Source: Planctomycetota bacterium (GTDB taxonomy: Bacteria; Planctomycetota; UBA1135; GCA-002686595). From it: a stretch of DNA of 64,000 nucleotides. Below are positions 43,442 to 51,865 of the stretch, in pieces (within the stretch, counting starts at the first letter, position 1; the number at the start of each line of letters is the position of its first letter). A model generated the notes under the pieces. The model was not told the DNA's origin. It worked only from the letters and a program-made list of their open reading frames with translations, and made no database searches. The stretch covers positions 310,001 through 374,000 of the forward strand of contig JADJNY010000001.1 in the NCBI GenBank assembly GCA_016714045.1. The letters are read 5' to 3'. Both the position numbers and the translations under genes were made by a program.

Positions 43442-44614
43442 TCACCCGCGGCCACGCACGGCGGCGAGGGTCGCGCTCGCGACGCGCTCGACGTCCGCGT
43501 CGGAGAGGAACGGGTGGACCGGGAGGCAGACGACCTCGCGCGCGAGGCGTTCGGCGTTCGGGAACGCGCCCGGGGCGTAGCCCCACGAGCGCGCGGCCTC
43601 CTGGAAGTGCACCGGCGTCGGGTAGTGCACCGCGGCGGCGATCTTCTGCGCTTGGAGCGCCTCGAGCACCGTGGCGCGGGGCACGGTGCCCGTCACGCGC
43701 ACCGCGTACTGGTGGTAGACGTGCGTGGCATCCGGCGCGGCGCGCACGAGCGTGAGCTCCGCGCAGTCGGCGAACGCGGCGTCGTAGCGCGCGGCGATCG
43801 CGCGGCGGCGCGCGTTCCAGCGGTCGAGGTGGGGGAGCTTCACGTTGAGCACGGCACCCTGGAGGCCCTGGAGGCGCGAGTTCGTCCCGATCTCGGCGTG
43901 CTGGTACTTCGCGGGCGATCCGTGGTCGCGCAGGCGCTTCGCGCGCGCGACGACGTCCGCGCGGCGCGACAGCACGAGGCCGCCCTCGCCGCACGCGCCC
44001 AGGTTCTTCGTGGGGTAAAACGAGAACGCCGCCGCGTCGCCGAGCTCGCCCGCGCGGTAGCCGTCGCGCTCCGCGCCGTGGCACTGCGCGGCGTCCTCGA
44101 GCACGGTGATGCGCCGGTGATCGGCGAGCGCACGGAACGCGCGCACGTCCGCGAGCTGTCCGTACAGGTGGACGGGCAGGACGCACGTCGTCCGGGCATC
44201 GATCGCGGCCTCCGCCGCCCGCGGATCGAGGAGCGCGGTGTCGAGCTCGACGTCCGCGAGCCGCGGCACGGCGCCGATCCACGCGATGGCCCCGGCGCTC
44301 GCGAAGAACGTGAACGGCGAGGTGACGACGTGGTCGCCGGCCTTCACGCCGAGGGCTCTGAGCGCGACGATCAGGGCGTCCGTGCCGTTCGCGACGCCGA
44401 CGCCCGGGTTGGGAGAGCGGTGGTGGCGCGCGAAGTCCTGCTCGAAGCGCTCGACCTCGGGACCGAGCACGTAGGCGCCGCTGCGCACGACGCGCAGCAC
44501 GGCGTCCTCGAGCGCCGGCCCGAGCGCCGCGCGCTCCGCCGCCAGGTCGACGGGGCCGATTGGCCGGAGTTGGGTCGCGGGGGAGGGATCCGGCGCAGTG
44601 AGGCTCGTCGACAT
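43442..44614 (-). CDS. DegT/DnrJ/EryC1/StrS family aminotransferase
   Basis: A 390-residue PLP-dependent sugar aminotransferase that aminates a keto-sugar nucleotide. PLP contacts: VGVANGTDALIVALRALGV (phosphate cup), VLEDAAQCHGAERDG (Asp to the pyridine N) and AFSFYPTKNLGACGEGGLV with the Schiff-base Lys. DGYRAGELGDAA and the C-terminal PTPVHFQEAARSWGY are typical of the family. No other sugar-nucleotide genes adjoin it, so the pathway (surface polysaccharide or O-antigen) is inferred. The start lies 74 bp from the next minus-strand gene, the MetS-type small subunit. Confidence 0.92.
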   Translation of the reverse strand: MSTSLTAPDPSPATQLRPIGPVDLAAERAALGPALEDAVLRVVRSGAYVLGPEVERFEQDFARHHRSPNPGVGVANGTDALIVALRALGVKAGDHVVTSPFTFFASAGAIAWIGAVPRLADVELDTALLDPRAAEAAIDARTTCVLPVHLYGQLADVRAFRALADHRRITVLEDAAQCHGAERDGYRAGELGDAAAFSFYPTKNLGACGEGGLVLSRRADVVARAKRLRDHGSPAKYQHAEIGTNSRLQGLQGAVLNVKLPHLDRWNARRRAIAARYDAAFADCAELTLVRAAPDATHVYHQYAVRVTGTVPRATVLEALQAQKIAAAVHYPTPVHFQEAARSWGYAPGAFPNAERLAREVVCLPVHPFLSDADVERVASATLAAVRGRG

Positions 44615-44687
44615 GGAGCCCGCGAGGATAGCGCGCCGTCGTCGGCGCGGAATCCCGTGCTCGAGATTCAGCCGTCCGCCGCGCGCC

Positions 44688-44825
44688 TCAGCCCCCGAGC
44701 GAGTCGGGGGGCTTGACGACGTGGTCCTCGGCGGGAGCCGTCAGCACCTGCTTGAAGCACCAGATCGCGAGGCCCCAGACGAACACCAGCGACGTGGCCA
44801 TGAACAGCATGCCCAAGATGGTCAT
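44688..44825 (-). CDS. MetS-family small subunit of Na+-coupled NSS transporter
   Basis: A 45-residue single-helix protein: MTILGMLFMATSLVFVWGLA continues to IWCFKQVLTAP and a short hydrophilic tail ending DSLGG. The pattern (one TM helix, C-terminal 'TAP..' and a position right after a sodium:neurotransmitter symporter gene) matches the MetS small subunit that is needed by methionine/alanine transporters such as MetP. It starts 9 bp after the transporter's stop, preceded by aggagg 6 nt before the ATG, an unusually clear Shine-Dalgarno site for this window. It is much shorter than most gene-calling limits. Confidence 0.82.
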   Translation of the reverse strand: MTILGMLFMATSLVFVWGLAIWCFKQVLTAPAEDHVVKPPDSLGG

Positions 44826-44834
44826 TGGATCCTC

Positions 44835-46466
44835 CTAGCGTCCACGTGTCGGGGCCGGGCGTTCGTCCTCGGGCGGGTGATCGCCGTCCACGTCGAGCCC
44901 CTGCGCGCGCCACCGGCGTGTGCCGACGGCCACGAGCGCGGCCAGGAACACGACGACGAGCCCGATCAGGATCATCGTGTTGCGGGCGACGGTGTTCGTG
45001 CCGAGCCCTTCGATCCAGCCAGGTAGCGTGAGCCAGCAGAAGCGACCGATCGTGATCAAGAGGTAGAGCGGCGCGACGTACTTGATCACGAACCAGATGA
45101 AGCCGGGGATGCGCAGGTGCGCGCCTTCATGCGCTTCCTTCCGGCCGCGTTCGATGCCGAAGACCCAGCCGAACGCGATGACCTGCACCGCCGCGAGCAC
45201 GACGATCAGGAACGTGCCGACCCAGTCGTCGATCGTCCCGAGCGCCGTCATCCCGCCGCTGAACCAGACACACCACCCCGATCCGACGAGGCCCAGCAGC
45301 GCGACGATTGCGAGCGCGTGCTTGCGGGGCACGCCCAGCGCTTCTTCGATGAACGCCATCGTGGGCTGGTACATCGAGATCGAGCTCGTGATCGCGGCGA
45401 GGAAGAGCATGAAGAACCACAAGGCACCGAACAGGTTGCCGAGCGGCATGTGCGCGAACACGACGGGCAGCGTCGAGAAGCCCAGCCCGAACGTGCCGCC
45501 GGCGACGGCCTCGGTCGTGCCGGCGAGGCCGAGGAACACGAACGCGGCGGTCAGCGTGATCATGCCGCCGAAGCCGACCTCGAAGAGCTCGTTCGTGGCG
45601 GACGCGGTGAGGCCCGAGAGGACGAGGTCGTCCTTGCGCTTCAGGTAGCTCGCGTAGTTGATGATGACGCCGAACCCGACGGAGAGGCTGAAGAAGATCT
45701 GCCCGGCGGCCGCGATCCAGGCCTTGGGGTCGGCGAGCTTCTCGAAGTTCGGGTTCCACATGTACCCGAGGCCGTTCGCGACGGTCTGTTCCTCCGACTG
45801 CGCAGGGAGCGTGAGGACGCGGACCAGGACGAACAGCGCGCACACGGCCATCGCGGGCATCGCCCACTTGCAGAACGTCTCGATGCCGCCGGAGAGACCG
45901 CGCCAGACGAGCAGCAGGTTCACGGCGAAGACGATCAGGAAGATCCAGACGATCGGCGCGAAGCCGTTCGCGAAGAGGACGCCGTCGGCGCTCCGGCCGA
46001 TCGTCGTCGCGAAGTACTCGCTCGACGCGCGCGTCTGCTCGCCCAGCGCTGCCCCCGCGTCGATCCCGAGGGCGGGCGCGCTCCTGAACAGCGCGCGCGC
46101 GTACTCGATCGCGTAGGACAAGCACCACGCCTCGATGAAGACGTAGTAGAAGGACACGCCGAGCGGGATCAGCACGCCGATGAGCCCGAAATAGCGCGCC
46201 CACGAGCCGCGACCGATCACGCCGAGGATCGCGGGCGCGGAGTGGAAGCCCTTGCGTCCGCCGTACCGCCCCATCGTCCACTCGGCCCAGCCGATCGGGA
46301 TGCCGAGGAAGAGCAGCGCGCAAAAGTACGGGATCATGAACGCGCCGCCGCCGTTGTCGGCCGCCTGCCCGGGGAAGCGCAGGAAGTTCCCGAGACCGAC
46401 GGCGGATCCGGCGACCGCGAGGATGACCCCGACGCGGCTGCCCCATTGCTGTTTCGACTCGCTCAT
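44835..46466 (-). CDS. sodium:neurotransmitter symporter (NSS/SNF) family transporter
   Basis: A 543-residue Na+-dependent transporter of the NSS family (LeuT fold), with about twelve membrane helices. The opening GVILAVAGSAVGLGNFLRFP holds the unwound TM1 Na+/substrate region, followed by FMIPYFCALLFLGIPIGWAE; the later SLSVGFGVIINYASYLKRKD and TASATNELFEVGFGGM are the TM6-8 motifs. Substrate is probably an amino acid; the MetS-like partner suggests Met or Ala. The C-terminus ends in a basic, hydrophilic tail. The nhaC gene lies 81 bp upstream on the same strand, possibly sharing sodium-related function. Confidence 0.93.
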   Translation of the reverse strand: MSESKQQWGSRVGVILAVAGSAVGLGNFLRFPGQAADNGGGAFMIPYFCALLFLGIPIGWAEWTMGRYGGRKGFHSAPAILGVIGRGSWARYFGLIGVLIPLGVSFYYVFIEAWCLSYAIEYARALFRSAPALGIDAGAALGEQTRASSEYFATTIGRSADGVLFANGFAPIVWIFLIVFAVNLLLVWRGLSGGIETFCKWAMPAMAVCALFVLVRVLTLPAQSEEQTVANGLGYMWNPNFEKLADPKAWIAAAGQIFFSLSVGFGVIINYASYLKRKDDLVLSGLTASATNELFEVGFGGMITLTAAFVFLGLAGTTEAVAGGTFGLGFSTLPVVFAHMPLGNLFGALWFFMLFLAAITSSISMYQPTMAFIEEALGVPRKHALAIVALLGLVGSGWCVWFSGGMTALGTIDDWVGTFLIVVLAAVQVIAFGWVFGIERGRKEAHEGAHLRIPGFIWFVIKYVAPLYLLITIGRFCWLTLPGWIEGLGTNTVARNTMILIGLVVVFLAALVAVGTRRWRAQGLDVDGDHPPEDERPAPTRGR

Positions 46467-46547
46467 GCGCCAAGCCTCGACCGGGTTCGTGTTCGAGCGG
46501 GGGGGGAGGTCGGAACCCTACCCGGTGGTCCCGCCTCCCGCAAAGCC

Positions 46548-48053
46548 TCAGGCGTCGACTTCCGAGTACCGCGCGGCCTCCGCGTCGGAGATCTTCGTGA
46601 TCGAGATCCCCGTGAAGCCGTAGACGATCGACACGATCGGGCAGAGCCAGTTCAGGAACGCGTACGGCGCGTACGCGACCGTCGCGACGCCGAGGACCGC
46701 GGTCATCTGCGCGCCGCACGTGTTCCAGGGCACGAGGGCCGACGTGACGGTGCCCGAGTCCTCGAGCGCACGCGACAGGTTCTTCGGGTGCAGCCTGCGA
46801 TCGAGGAACGCGCGCTTGAACATGCGTCCGGGGACGACGATCGCCATGTACTGGTCCGACGCGAGCACGTTGATGCCGAAGCAGGTCAGGATCGTCGCGG
46901 CGATGAGCGAGCCCGTCCCGCGCACGAGCTTCAGGATGCTCTGCGCGATGCACCCGAGCATGCCCGAGCGTTCCATCACGCCGCCGAACGAGAGCGCGCA
47001 CACGATCAGTGCGACGGTGCCCAGCATCCCCTTCATGCCCCCGCGCCCGTCGAGGAGCTCCGTCACGGTCTGCTTCGCGCTCTCGAGCGCTCCCGCGTCG
47101 AGTCCGGCGACCGCGGGCGCGTGGAAGTCGAGTGCGTAGCCGCCGTACAGCGCGGAGAAGTAGCTCCCGAGCCCCGTCAGGGCGCCCGTCGACTGGGGCT
47201 GGACGACGAGGCCGAGCGCGACCGCGCCGAACGTGCCGAGGACGAGCGCCGGCAGCGCAGGGAACTTCCTGACGACGAGGCCGAGCACAAGGAGCGGAGG
47301 GAGCAGGAGCCACGGCGTGAGTACGAAGTTCGCGCGCAGCGTCTCCACGACGGCGGTCACACGCGCGAGCGACGCCGGGCTCGCATCGTGCCGGCCTCCG
47401 AGGACCGCGTAGAGCGCGAGCGAGACGAGGAGCGCCGGTGTCACCGTCCAGATCATGTGTCGGACGTGATCGAAGAGCGTCGCGCCCGCCATCGCGGGCG
47501 CGAGGTTCGTGGTGTCGGAGAGCGGCGACATCTTGTCGCCGAAGTACGAGCCCGACACGACGGCGCCCGCGACCATGCCCGCGTCGATCCCCAGCGTCTG
47601 GCCGATGCCCATCAGCGCGACCCCGACCGTGCCGGCCGTGGTCCACGAGCTCCCGCACGCGAGCGACACGACGCAGCACACGAGGCAAGCGGTGACCAGG
47701 AAGACGGGCGGTGAGACGAGCTCGAGTCCGTACACGATCAGGAGCGGAACGACGCCTGACTGGATCCACGCGGCGATGAGCATCCCGACGACGAGCAGGA
47801 TCAGGATCGCCTGCAGAGCGAGGCCGATCGCCTTGACCATGCCCTCCTCGATGCGCTGCCACGGCTGTCGCAGGACGACCACCGCGATGAACGCCGCGAG
47901 CGCCGTCGCGAGCACGAGCGAGATCTGGTTGTCGGCGGACGCGAAGACGCGCACGTTGAGCACGAGCAGGCCGACGAGGCCCGCGACGGGAAGGAGCGAG
48001 AGCAGGAGCGACGGTGCGCGCTCGGCTCGCGCGGCGGGGGGGCTTTGCGGCAT
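46548..48053 (-). CDS. nhaC: Na+/H+ antiporter NhaC family
   Basis: A 501-residue antiporter with about eleven to thirteen membrane helices. The family signature SGSYFGDKMSPLSDTTNLAP is exact, with the following AGATLFDHVRHMIWTVTPAL. LVCCVVSLACGSSWTTAGTV is the preceding conserved segment. These proteins expel Na+ in exchange for H+, or exchange malate/lactate in the MleN subgroup. It lies upstream of the Na+-coupled transporter pair, which suggests maintenance or use of the sodium gradient. Start ATG 48053 follows the usual short cytoplasmic start (MPQSPPAARAER). Confidence 0.92.
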   Translation of the reverse strand: MPQSPPAARAERAPSLLLSLLPVAGLVGLLVLNVRVFASADNQISLVLATALAAFIAVVVLRQPWQRIEEGMVKAIGLALQAILILLVVGMLIAAWIQSGVVPLLIVYGLELVSPPVFLVTACLVCCVVSLACGSSWTTAGTVGVALMGIGQTLGIDAGMVAGAVVSGSYFGDKMSPLSDTTNLAPAMAGATLFDHVRHMIWTVTPALLVSLALYAVLGGRHDASPASLARVTAVVETLRANFVLTPWLLLPPLLVLGLVVRKFPALPALVLGTFGAVALGLVVQPQSTGALTGLGSYFSALYGGYALDFHAPAVAGLDAGALESAKQTVTELLDGRGGMKGMLGTVALIVCALSFGGVMERSGMLGCIAQSILKLVRGTGSLIAATILTCFGINVLASDQYMAIVVPGRMFKRAFLDRRLHPKNLSRALEDSGTVTSALVPWNTCGAQMTAVLGVATVAYAPYAFLNWLCPIVSIVYGFTGISITKISDAEAARYSEVDA

Positions 48054-48150
48054 GGGAGCTCCGGGGGGGGCGCGGGAGTCTACCAGCCGTTCGCGTGCGG
48101 CGCGGAGCCACGCCGCGAGTGCGCCGCGCGTGGGTCGTCGGGATCGTGGC

Positions 48151-48943
48151 TCACCGAGGCGCGTCCACGGGCTCGGCGCCCGCCTCGGCGCGGCGCGCGC
48201 GCTCGAACGCGTCTCGTTCCGCTTCCCCTGCGCCGAGGTCGAGCCCGCGCACGCCGTGGAGCGTTCGTCCGTGCACGAGGGCGTCCCACACGTCCGCCGC
48301 GTCGTAGGTCCGCGCGCGCTCGAGCGCGCTGCACACGACGAGGCCCGCGTCGTAGCCCGCGGCCGCATCGGGCGGGGGTGTGCCGCCGTACCGAGCGCGC
48401 CAACTCGCCACGAAGGAGAGGTCGATCGCGCTGCGCGAGAGCCTCGGTCGCGCAGCCGAGGCGCGGCGCGCGCGCGTCGAGGCCCTCGAGCCCGCGGCCG
48501 AAGGACGCGACGTACGGGGCTCCGTCCGCCTCGTCCGCGGCTTCCTCGACGGCTTCGGGCGTCGTCCCGCCGACGAGGAGCACGGCGCGGTCCTCGTCGA
48601 GGAGGCGCCGCACGGCGACGCGCCGTTCCGCGTCGATTCCGCGGTCGTCGAACGTGCGCACCTCGATCGGACGGCCGTGGATGCCGCCGCGCGCGTTCCA
48701 TTCCAGGACGGCGAGTTGGAATCCGTCGTGCAGCGCGCGCCCGCGTTCGGCGAGCGGTCCCGTGAGCGAATGGAACTCGCCGACGAGGATCGGTCCCGAG
48801 CCCGGCGGGACCGTGCGCGGCGGCTCGGGCGCGCACGCGGACGCCGCGCACGCGATCAGGATCCCGATTCCGAGCGCGGCGCGGGCGCGCGCGGACGAAC
48901 GCGGCGCGGGGCGCGCTTGCGTGCTTCTTGCTTGCCGCTCCAT
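48151..48943 (-). pseudogene. broken periplasmic leucine/isoleucine-type substrate-binding protein
   Basis: The N-terminal half is a lipoprotein (ALGIGILIACAASACAPEPP) with the first lobe of a Peripla_BP_6 substrate-binding protein: ILVGEFHSLTGPLAERGRAL, NARGGIHGRPIEVRTFDDRG and VLLVGGTTPEAVEEAADEAD. At about 48430-48440 the frame is lost, and a C-terminal part continues in another frame (SAIDLSFVASWRARYGGTPP, AAGYDAGLVVCSALERART, GVRGLDLGAGEAERD) to 48151. Together they give about 265 residues against the usual 350-400, so about 100-120 middle residues are missing as well. A deletion plus shift best explains it. No ABC transporter genes are adjacent. Confidence 0.68.
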
Positions 48944-49052
48944 GGGGCGCACCGGAGGATCTTAGGGCCTCGCGACCCGCGGCGGCCAGCGCCGAGACGC
49001 GCGGCGTGTGCGGCTCGCGCGGCTCCCTCGACTCGAACCCTCGGAGATCGTC

Positions 49053-50426
49053 ATGACCACCGTCGTGTCCGCCCTGCTCCCGCTCCTCCTCGCGCCCGCC
49101 GTCGTCCAGGACGCGAAGACGCCCGCGATCGATCCCGCGCGGCAAGAGGCGCTCGAGGCCTCCGCCGCCGCGATCCAGGCCGACATCGAGAAGCTGCGCG
49201 GCGAGTCGTTCAAGCACCCGGTGCCGGTGAAGCTCGCGGACAAGGCGACGCTGCTCGAGTACCTTGCGAAGCGTGAGGCGCTCGAGACGAACCCTGCGCG
49301 CGAGGCGTTCAAGGAGGAGTGCGCGAAGCTCCTCGGGCTCGTTCCCGCGTCGCTCGACCTGAAGAAGGCGACGCACCAGTTCCTCGAGTCGCAGGTCGGG
49401 GGCTTCTACGACCCGCCGACGAAGACGTTCTACATCATGGACACGTTCGACGGCGAGCTCGGGCGCGTGATCATGTCGCACGAGCTCGTGCACGCGCTCG
49501 ACGACCAGCTCTACGACCTCGACGGCACCGCGAAGAAGCTCGGCGAGGACTCGGACGCGCTGCTCGCGTTCTGGTCGGTGTGCGAGGGCAGCGGCACGCG
49601 CACGATGACGCAGTGGATGATGGGCAACATGACCAAGCTCGATCCCGCCGCGTTGATGGAGTACCAGAAGCTCGGCATGGCCGGCATGGAGGACCTGCCG
49701 CCTTTCGTGTGGAAGCCGATGCTCGGCGCGTACACGTGCAAGCAGACGTTCGTCGACAAGAGCACCGCGAAGCCGAAGAAGTCGAAGGCGCCCAAGAAGG
49801 AAGCGAACGGCGACAAGGCGATCGATGCCAGCGTGCCCAAGGAAGCGAAGCAGGACGCGCCCGCGCTGACCTACAGCGAGCAGCTCGCGAAGGCGTTCCG
49901 CTCGCCGCCGCGTTCGACGGAACAGGTGCTCCACCCCGAGAAGTACTGGGACGAAGCGCAGAAGGACGAGCCGCGCCGCATCGCGTTCGACGTGACGAAG
50001 CTCCCCGCGGGCTGGAAGGTGCTCGGCGAGGACACGGTCGGCGAGCTCGGGCTCGGGCTCCTCACGACGCCGCTCGCGGAGCGCAAGGGGATCGATCCGG
50101 ACAATCTGATGGCGCTCGCGACGCTGACCTACACGGGCGCGGCGTCGAAGGGCTGGGGCGGCGACCGCGTCGTGCTGCTCGCGAACGGCGACAGCCGCCT
50201 GCTCGTGCTCGCGACCGTGTGGGACACGGAGACGGACGCCGACGAGTTCCGCGCCGCGATCGAGCCGATCGTCGCCGCGCAGTCGTTCACGGGGGCGTGG
50301 AAGCGCACGCTGCGCGCAGTGCTGCCGCGCGACGAAGCGAAGAAGGACGCGGTCGTCCTGCAGCTCGGCTGGTGCGCGAACGACGACGGCGTCGAGAAGA
50401 CGATCGGCTGGCGCGAAGCGAAGTGA
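49053..50426 (+). CDS. predicted exported zinc metallopeptidase (HExxH)
   Basis: A 457-residue protein with an N-terminal signal (VVSALLPLLLAPAVVQD). A gluzincin-like site stands near residue 145: FYIMDTFDGELGRVIMSHEL continues to VHALDDQ, so the HELVH motif is intact, and SVCEGSGTRTMT, about 40 residues later, offers the Glu third ligand. A Lys/Ala-rich linker (KPKKSKAPKKEANGDK) leads to a second domain with WKVLGEDTVGELGLGLLTT and LLANGDSRLLVLATVWDTET. I do not know a named family for this architecture; planctomycetes have many such peptidases. A start at 49053 was chosen over an upstream frame without signal character. Confidence 0.7.
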   Translation: MTTVVSALLPLLLAPAVVQDAKTPAIDPARQEALEASAAAIQADIEKLRGESFKHPVPVKLADKATLLEYLAKREALETNPAREAFKEECAKLLGLVPASLDLKKATHQFLESQVGGFYDPPTKTFYIMDTFDGELGRVIMSHELVHALDDQLYDLDGTAKKLGEDSDALLAFWSVCEGSGTRTMTQWMMGNMTKLDPAALMEYQKLGMAGMEDLPPFVWKPMLGAYTCKQTFVDKSTAKPKKSKAPKKEANGDKAIDASVPKEAKQDAPALTYSEQLAKAFRSPPRSTEQVLHPEKYWDEAQKDEPRRIAFDVTKLPAGWKVLGEDTVGELGLGLLTTPLAERKGIDPDNLMALATLTYTGAASKGWGGDRVVLLANGDSRLLVLATVWDTETDADEFRAAIEPIVAAQSFTGAWKRTLRAVLPRDEAKKDAVVLQLGWCANDDGVEKTIGWREAK

Positions 50427-50523
50427 ACGCGTTGCGGAGGCGGAGCGCGGCGCTCGAGGCCGCGCTCGCGCTCACTCGCGGTACGGCGGAGGGCGCGGGG
50501 TTCGACGCGCACCGAAGAACGGT

Positions 50524-50549
50524 CTCCCCGCGGCTCGCGAGGCGGGGAG
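50524..50549. terminator. hairpin between convergent genes
   Basis: An 8-bp perfect stem (50524-50531 with 50542-50549) with a 10-nt loop, between the stops at 50426 (+) and 50568 (-). No U-tract on the plus side; the minus side continues accgttctt. Confidence 0.45.
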
Positions 50550-50567
50550 CCGCTGCTGCGCCCGCGC

Positions 50568-50798
50568 TCAGACCGACGTCGTGATGCCGAAGAAGCCGCG
50601 CGTGCGTTGGACTTCCGCGATCTCGAGCTCCGCACGCTGGATGCAGGCGAGCAGCCAGTCTTCCCGGCGATCGAGCCAGTCGTCGACCAAGCGTTCCCGT
50701 TCGACGCGTGATAGCCGCGCCCAATCGGCGTTGCTGTAGCGTGAGGATTCGCTGACGGGCTCTTCGGGAACGCTCGGCCCTTTCGTGTGCTGGATCAT
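50568..50798 (-). CDS. small hypothetical protein
   Basis: A 76-residue soluble protein. The N-terminus (MIQHTKGPSVPEEPVSESSR) is probably disordered; the rest forms a helix-rich unit with NADWARLSRVERERLVDDWL and DRREDWLLACIQRAELEIAE, high in Arg, Glu and Trp. I do not recognise it. It lies 32 bp downstream of the 177-residue membrane protein on the same strand and is probably co-transcribed. An extension of 27 residues upstream is open but would reach into the intergenic gap. Confidence 0.55.
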   Translation of the reverse strand: MIQHTKGPSVPEEPVSESSRYSNADWARLSRVERERLVDDWLDRREDWLLACIQRAELEIAEVQRTRGFFGITTSV

Positions 50799-50830
50799 GG
50801 TGGTGGAGCTCCTCTCCTCGTCGCTCGATT

Positions 50831-51364
50831 CTAGCTTCCTGATCCGCAGGCCAGCCAACAGACTCCGGCCGCAGTCCAAGCCAGTGCGGCGAGAAGGAGT
50901 CCGATCTGCGCATGATCGATGTCGCGCTGCTTGCGGGCGTTTCGAACTCCGAGGTCGATCGCAGCATGTAGCGTGTTCTGGAGCGCGAGCTTGGTCATCT
51001 CGGCGGCCGACGCGCGGTTGGCTTTCGCGAGCTCCTTTGCGCTCCCGAGGAGGAGCAGGCTCGCTTGCGCAGGTCGTCCAATCCGAAGGCGCGGTCGGAG
51101 GAGCAGCAGCAAGCCCGCGGCGACGAACAGGGCGGAAGCGACGAAGAGACCGCGAACGAATGGGGCCCCGGGCGGCTCGGTCGCGCGCGTGGCACCCAGG
51201 CCGAGCAATGCGGCCTCGATCGTGATCAACACGGAGGTTCGTTGTCCGAGCCGTCGCGCGTTCTCGACTTCGGCGTCCCAGGCGTGACGCGCATGCGCGA
51301 GGGCTTCGACCTCACCGCTCACGTCCTCCGGATTCGATCTCCGTCGATTCGCCATCCGCGACAT
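50831..51364 (-). CDS. hypothetical membrane protein with cytoplasmic helices
   Basis: A 177-residue protein. A charged N-terminal helix (VSGEVEALAHARHAWDAEVE) is followed by two membrane helices (TSVLITIEAALLGLGATRA and VRGLFVASALFVAAGLLLLL), an amphipathic part (GSAKELAKANRASAAEMTKL to IDLGVRNARKQRDIDHAQIG) and a last membrane helix (LLLAALAWTAAGVCWLA). The layout (helix, TM pair, amphipathic helix, TM) recalls SLATT/Pycsar-TM type effector membrane proteins, but no cyclase gene is nearby and the sequence match is only by eye. It is most safely called hypothetical. It is co-oriented with the 76-residue gene downstream. Confidence 0.55.
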   Translation of the reverse strand: MSRMANRRRSNPEDVSGEVEALAHARHAWDAEVENARRLGQRTSVLITIEAALLGLGATRATEPPGAPFVRGLFVASALFVAAGLLLLLRPRLRIGRPAQASLLLLGSAKELAKANRASAAEMTKLALQNTLHAAIDLGVRNARKQRDIDHAQIGLLLAALAWTAAGVCWLACGSGS

Positions 51365-51461
51365 GACGTCGCCGCGCGCGGCCGGGCACCCGGAATCTCG
51401 GGAGTTCTCGCGGCGCCGGCCCGCGAACCGGGGAATCCGAGGTCTGTGAGCGCTCCTCGCG

Positions 51462-51701
51462 TCAGCCCGCCGGCGCGCGCCACCGCGCGGCGTCGACGAT
51501 CGCCCACACGTAGAAGACGAGCCCGAGCCCGCAGCACAACATCAGGAGCGTCGACGACGCGAAGAAGAGGAACGCGGCGAGCACGCGGCCCTGGATCAGC
51601 TGACCGAGGCCGGGGACGACGACGTTCGCGAGCGCCGCGAGCACGTTGCCGGTCGAGCCGGGGCCGGTGAAGGAGGACGTGGAGTCGGTGGACGCGGTCA
51701 T
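51462..51701 (-). CDS. small TM2/DUF5683-like membrane protein
   Basis: A 79-residue membrane protein. The motif ALANVVVPGLGQLIQGRVLA (P-G-x-G-Q-h-x-x-G) is the hallmark of the TM2/DUF5683-type small proteins. Two membrane helices follow (FLFFASSTLLMLCCGLGLVF and the VWAIVDAARW end). It starts MTASTDSTSSFTGPGS, with no clear Shine-Dalgarno site. Function is unknown for this family; related domains occur as small stress- or membrane-associated proteins. It stands alone between two gaps of about 100 and 165 bp. Confidence 0.65.
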   Translation of the reverse strand: MTASTDSTSSFTGPGSTGNVLAALANVVVPGLGQLIQGRVLAAFLFFASSTLLMLCCGLGLVFYVWAIVDAARWRAPAG

Positions 51702-51865
51702 GGAGGGGCTCGAGGCTGGGGCCGGAAGCGATCGAGCCCGGCGCGGGGCCGGAGCTCGTGCCCTTCCTACGCGCGCTTGCGAGCGACCTTTCGCGCCGGG
51801 TGGCGGGATCGCGCGCTCGAATGCGTCTCGGGTGTCCCGCGAGCCCCCCGCGGGCCCCCCCGGGC

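Noticed and set aside
44668..44913. An 81-codon minus-strand frame over the transporter's 3' region
   Set aside because: Overlaps the convincing 45-residue MetS-like gene in another frame and has no family features.
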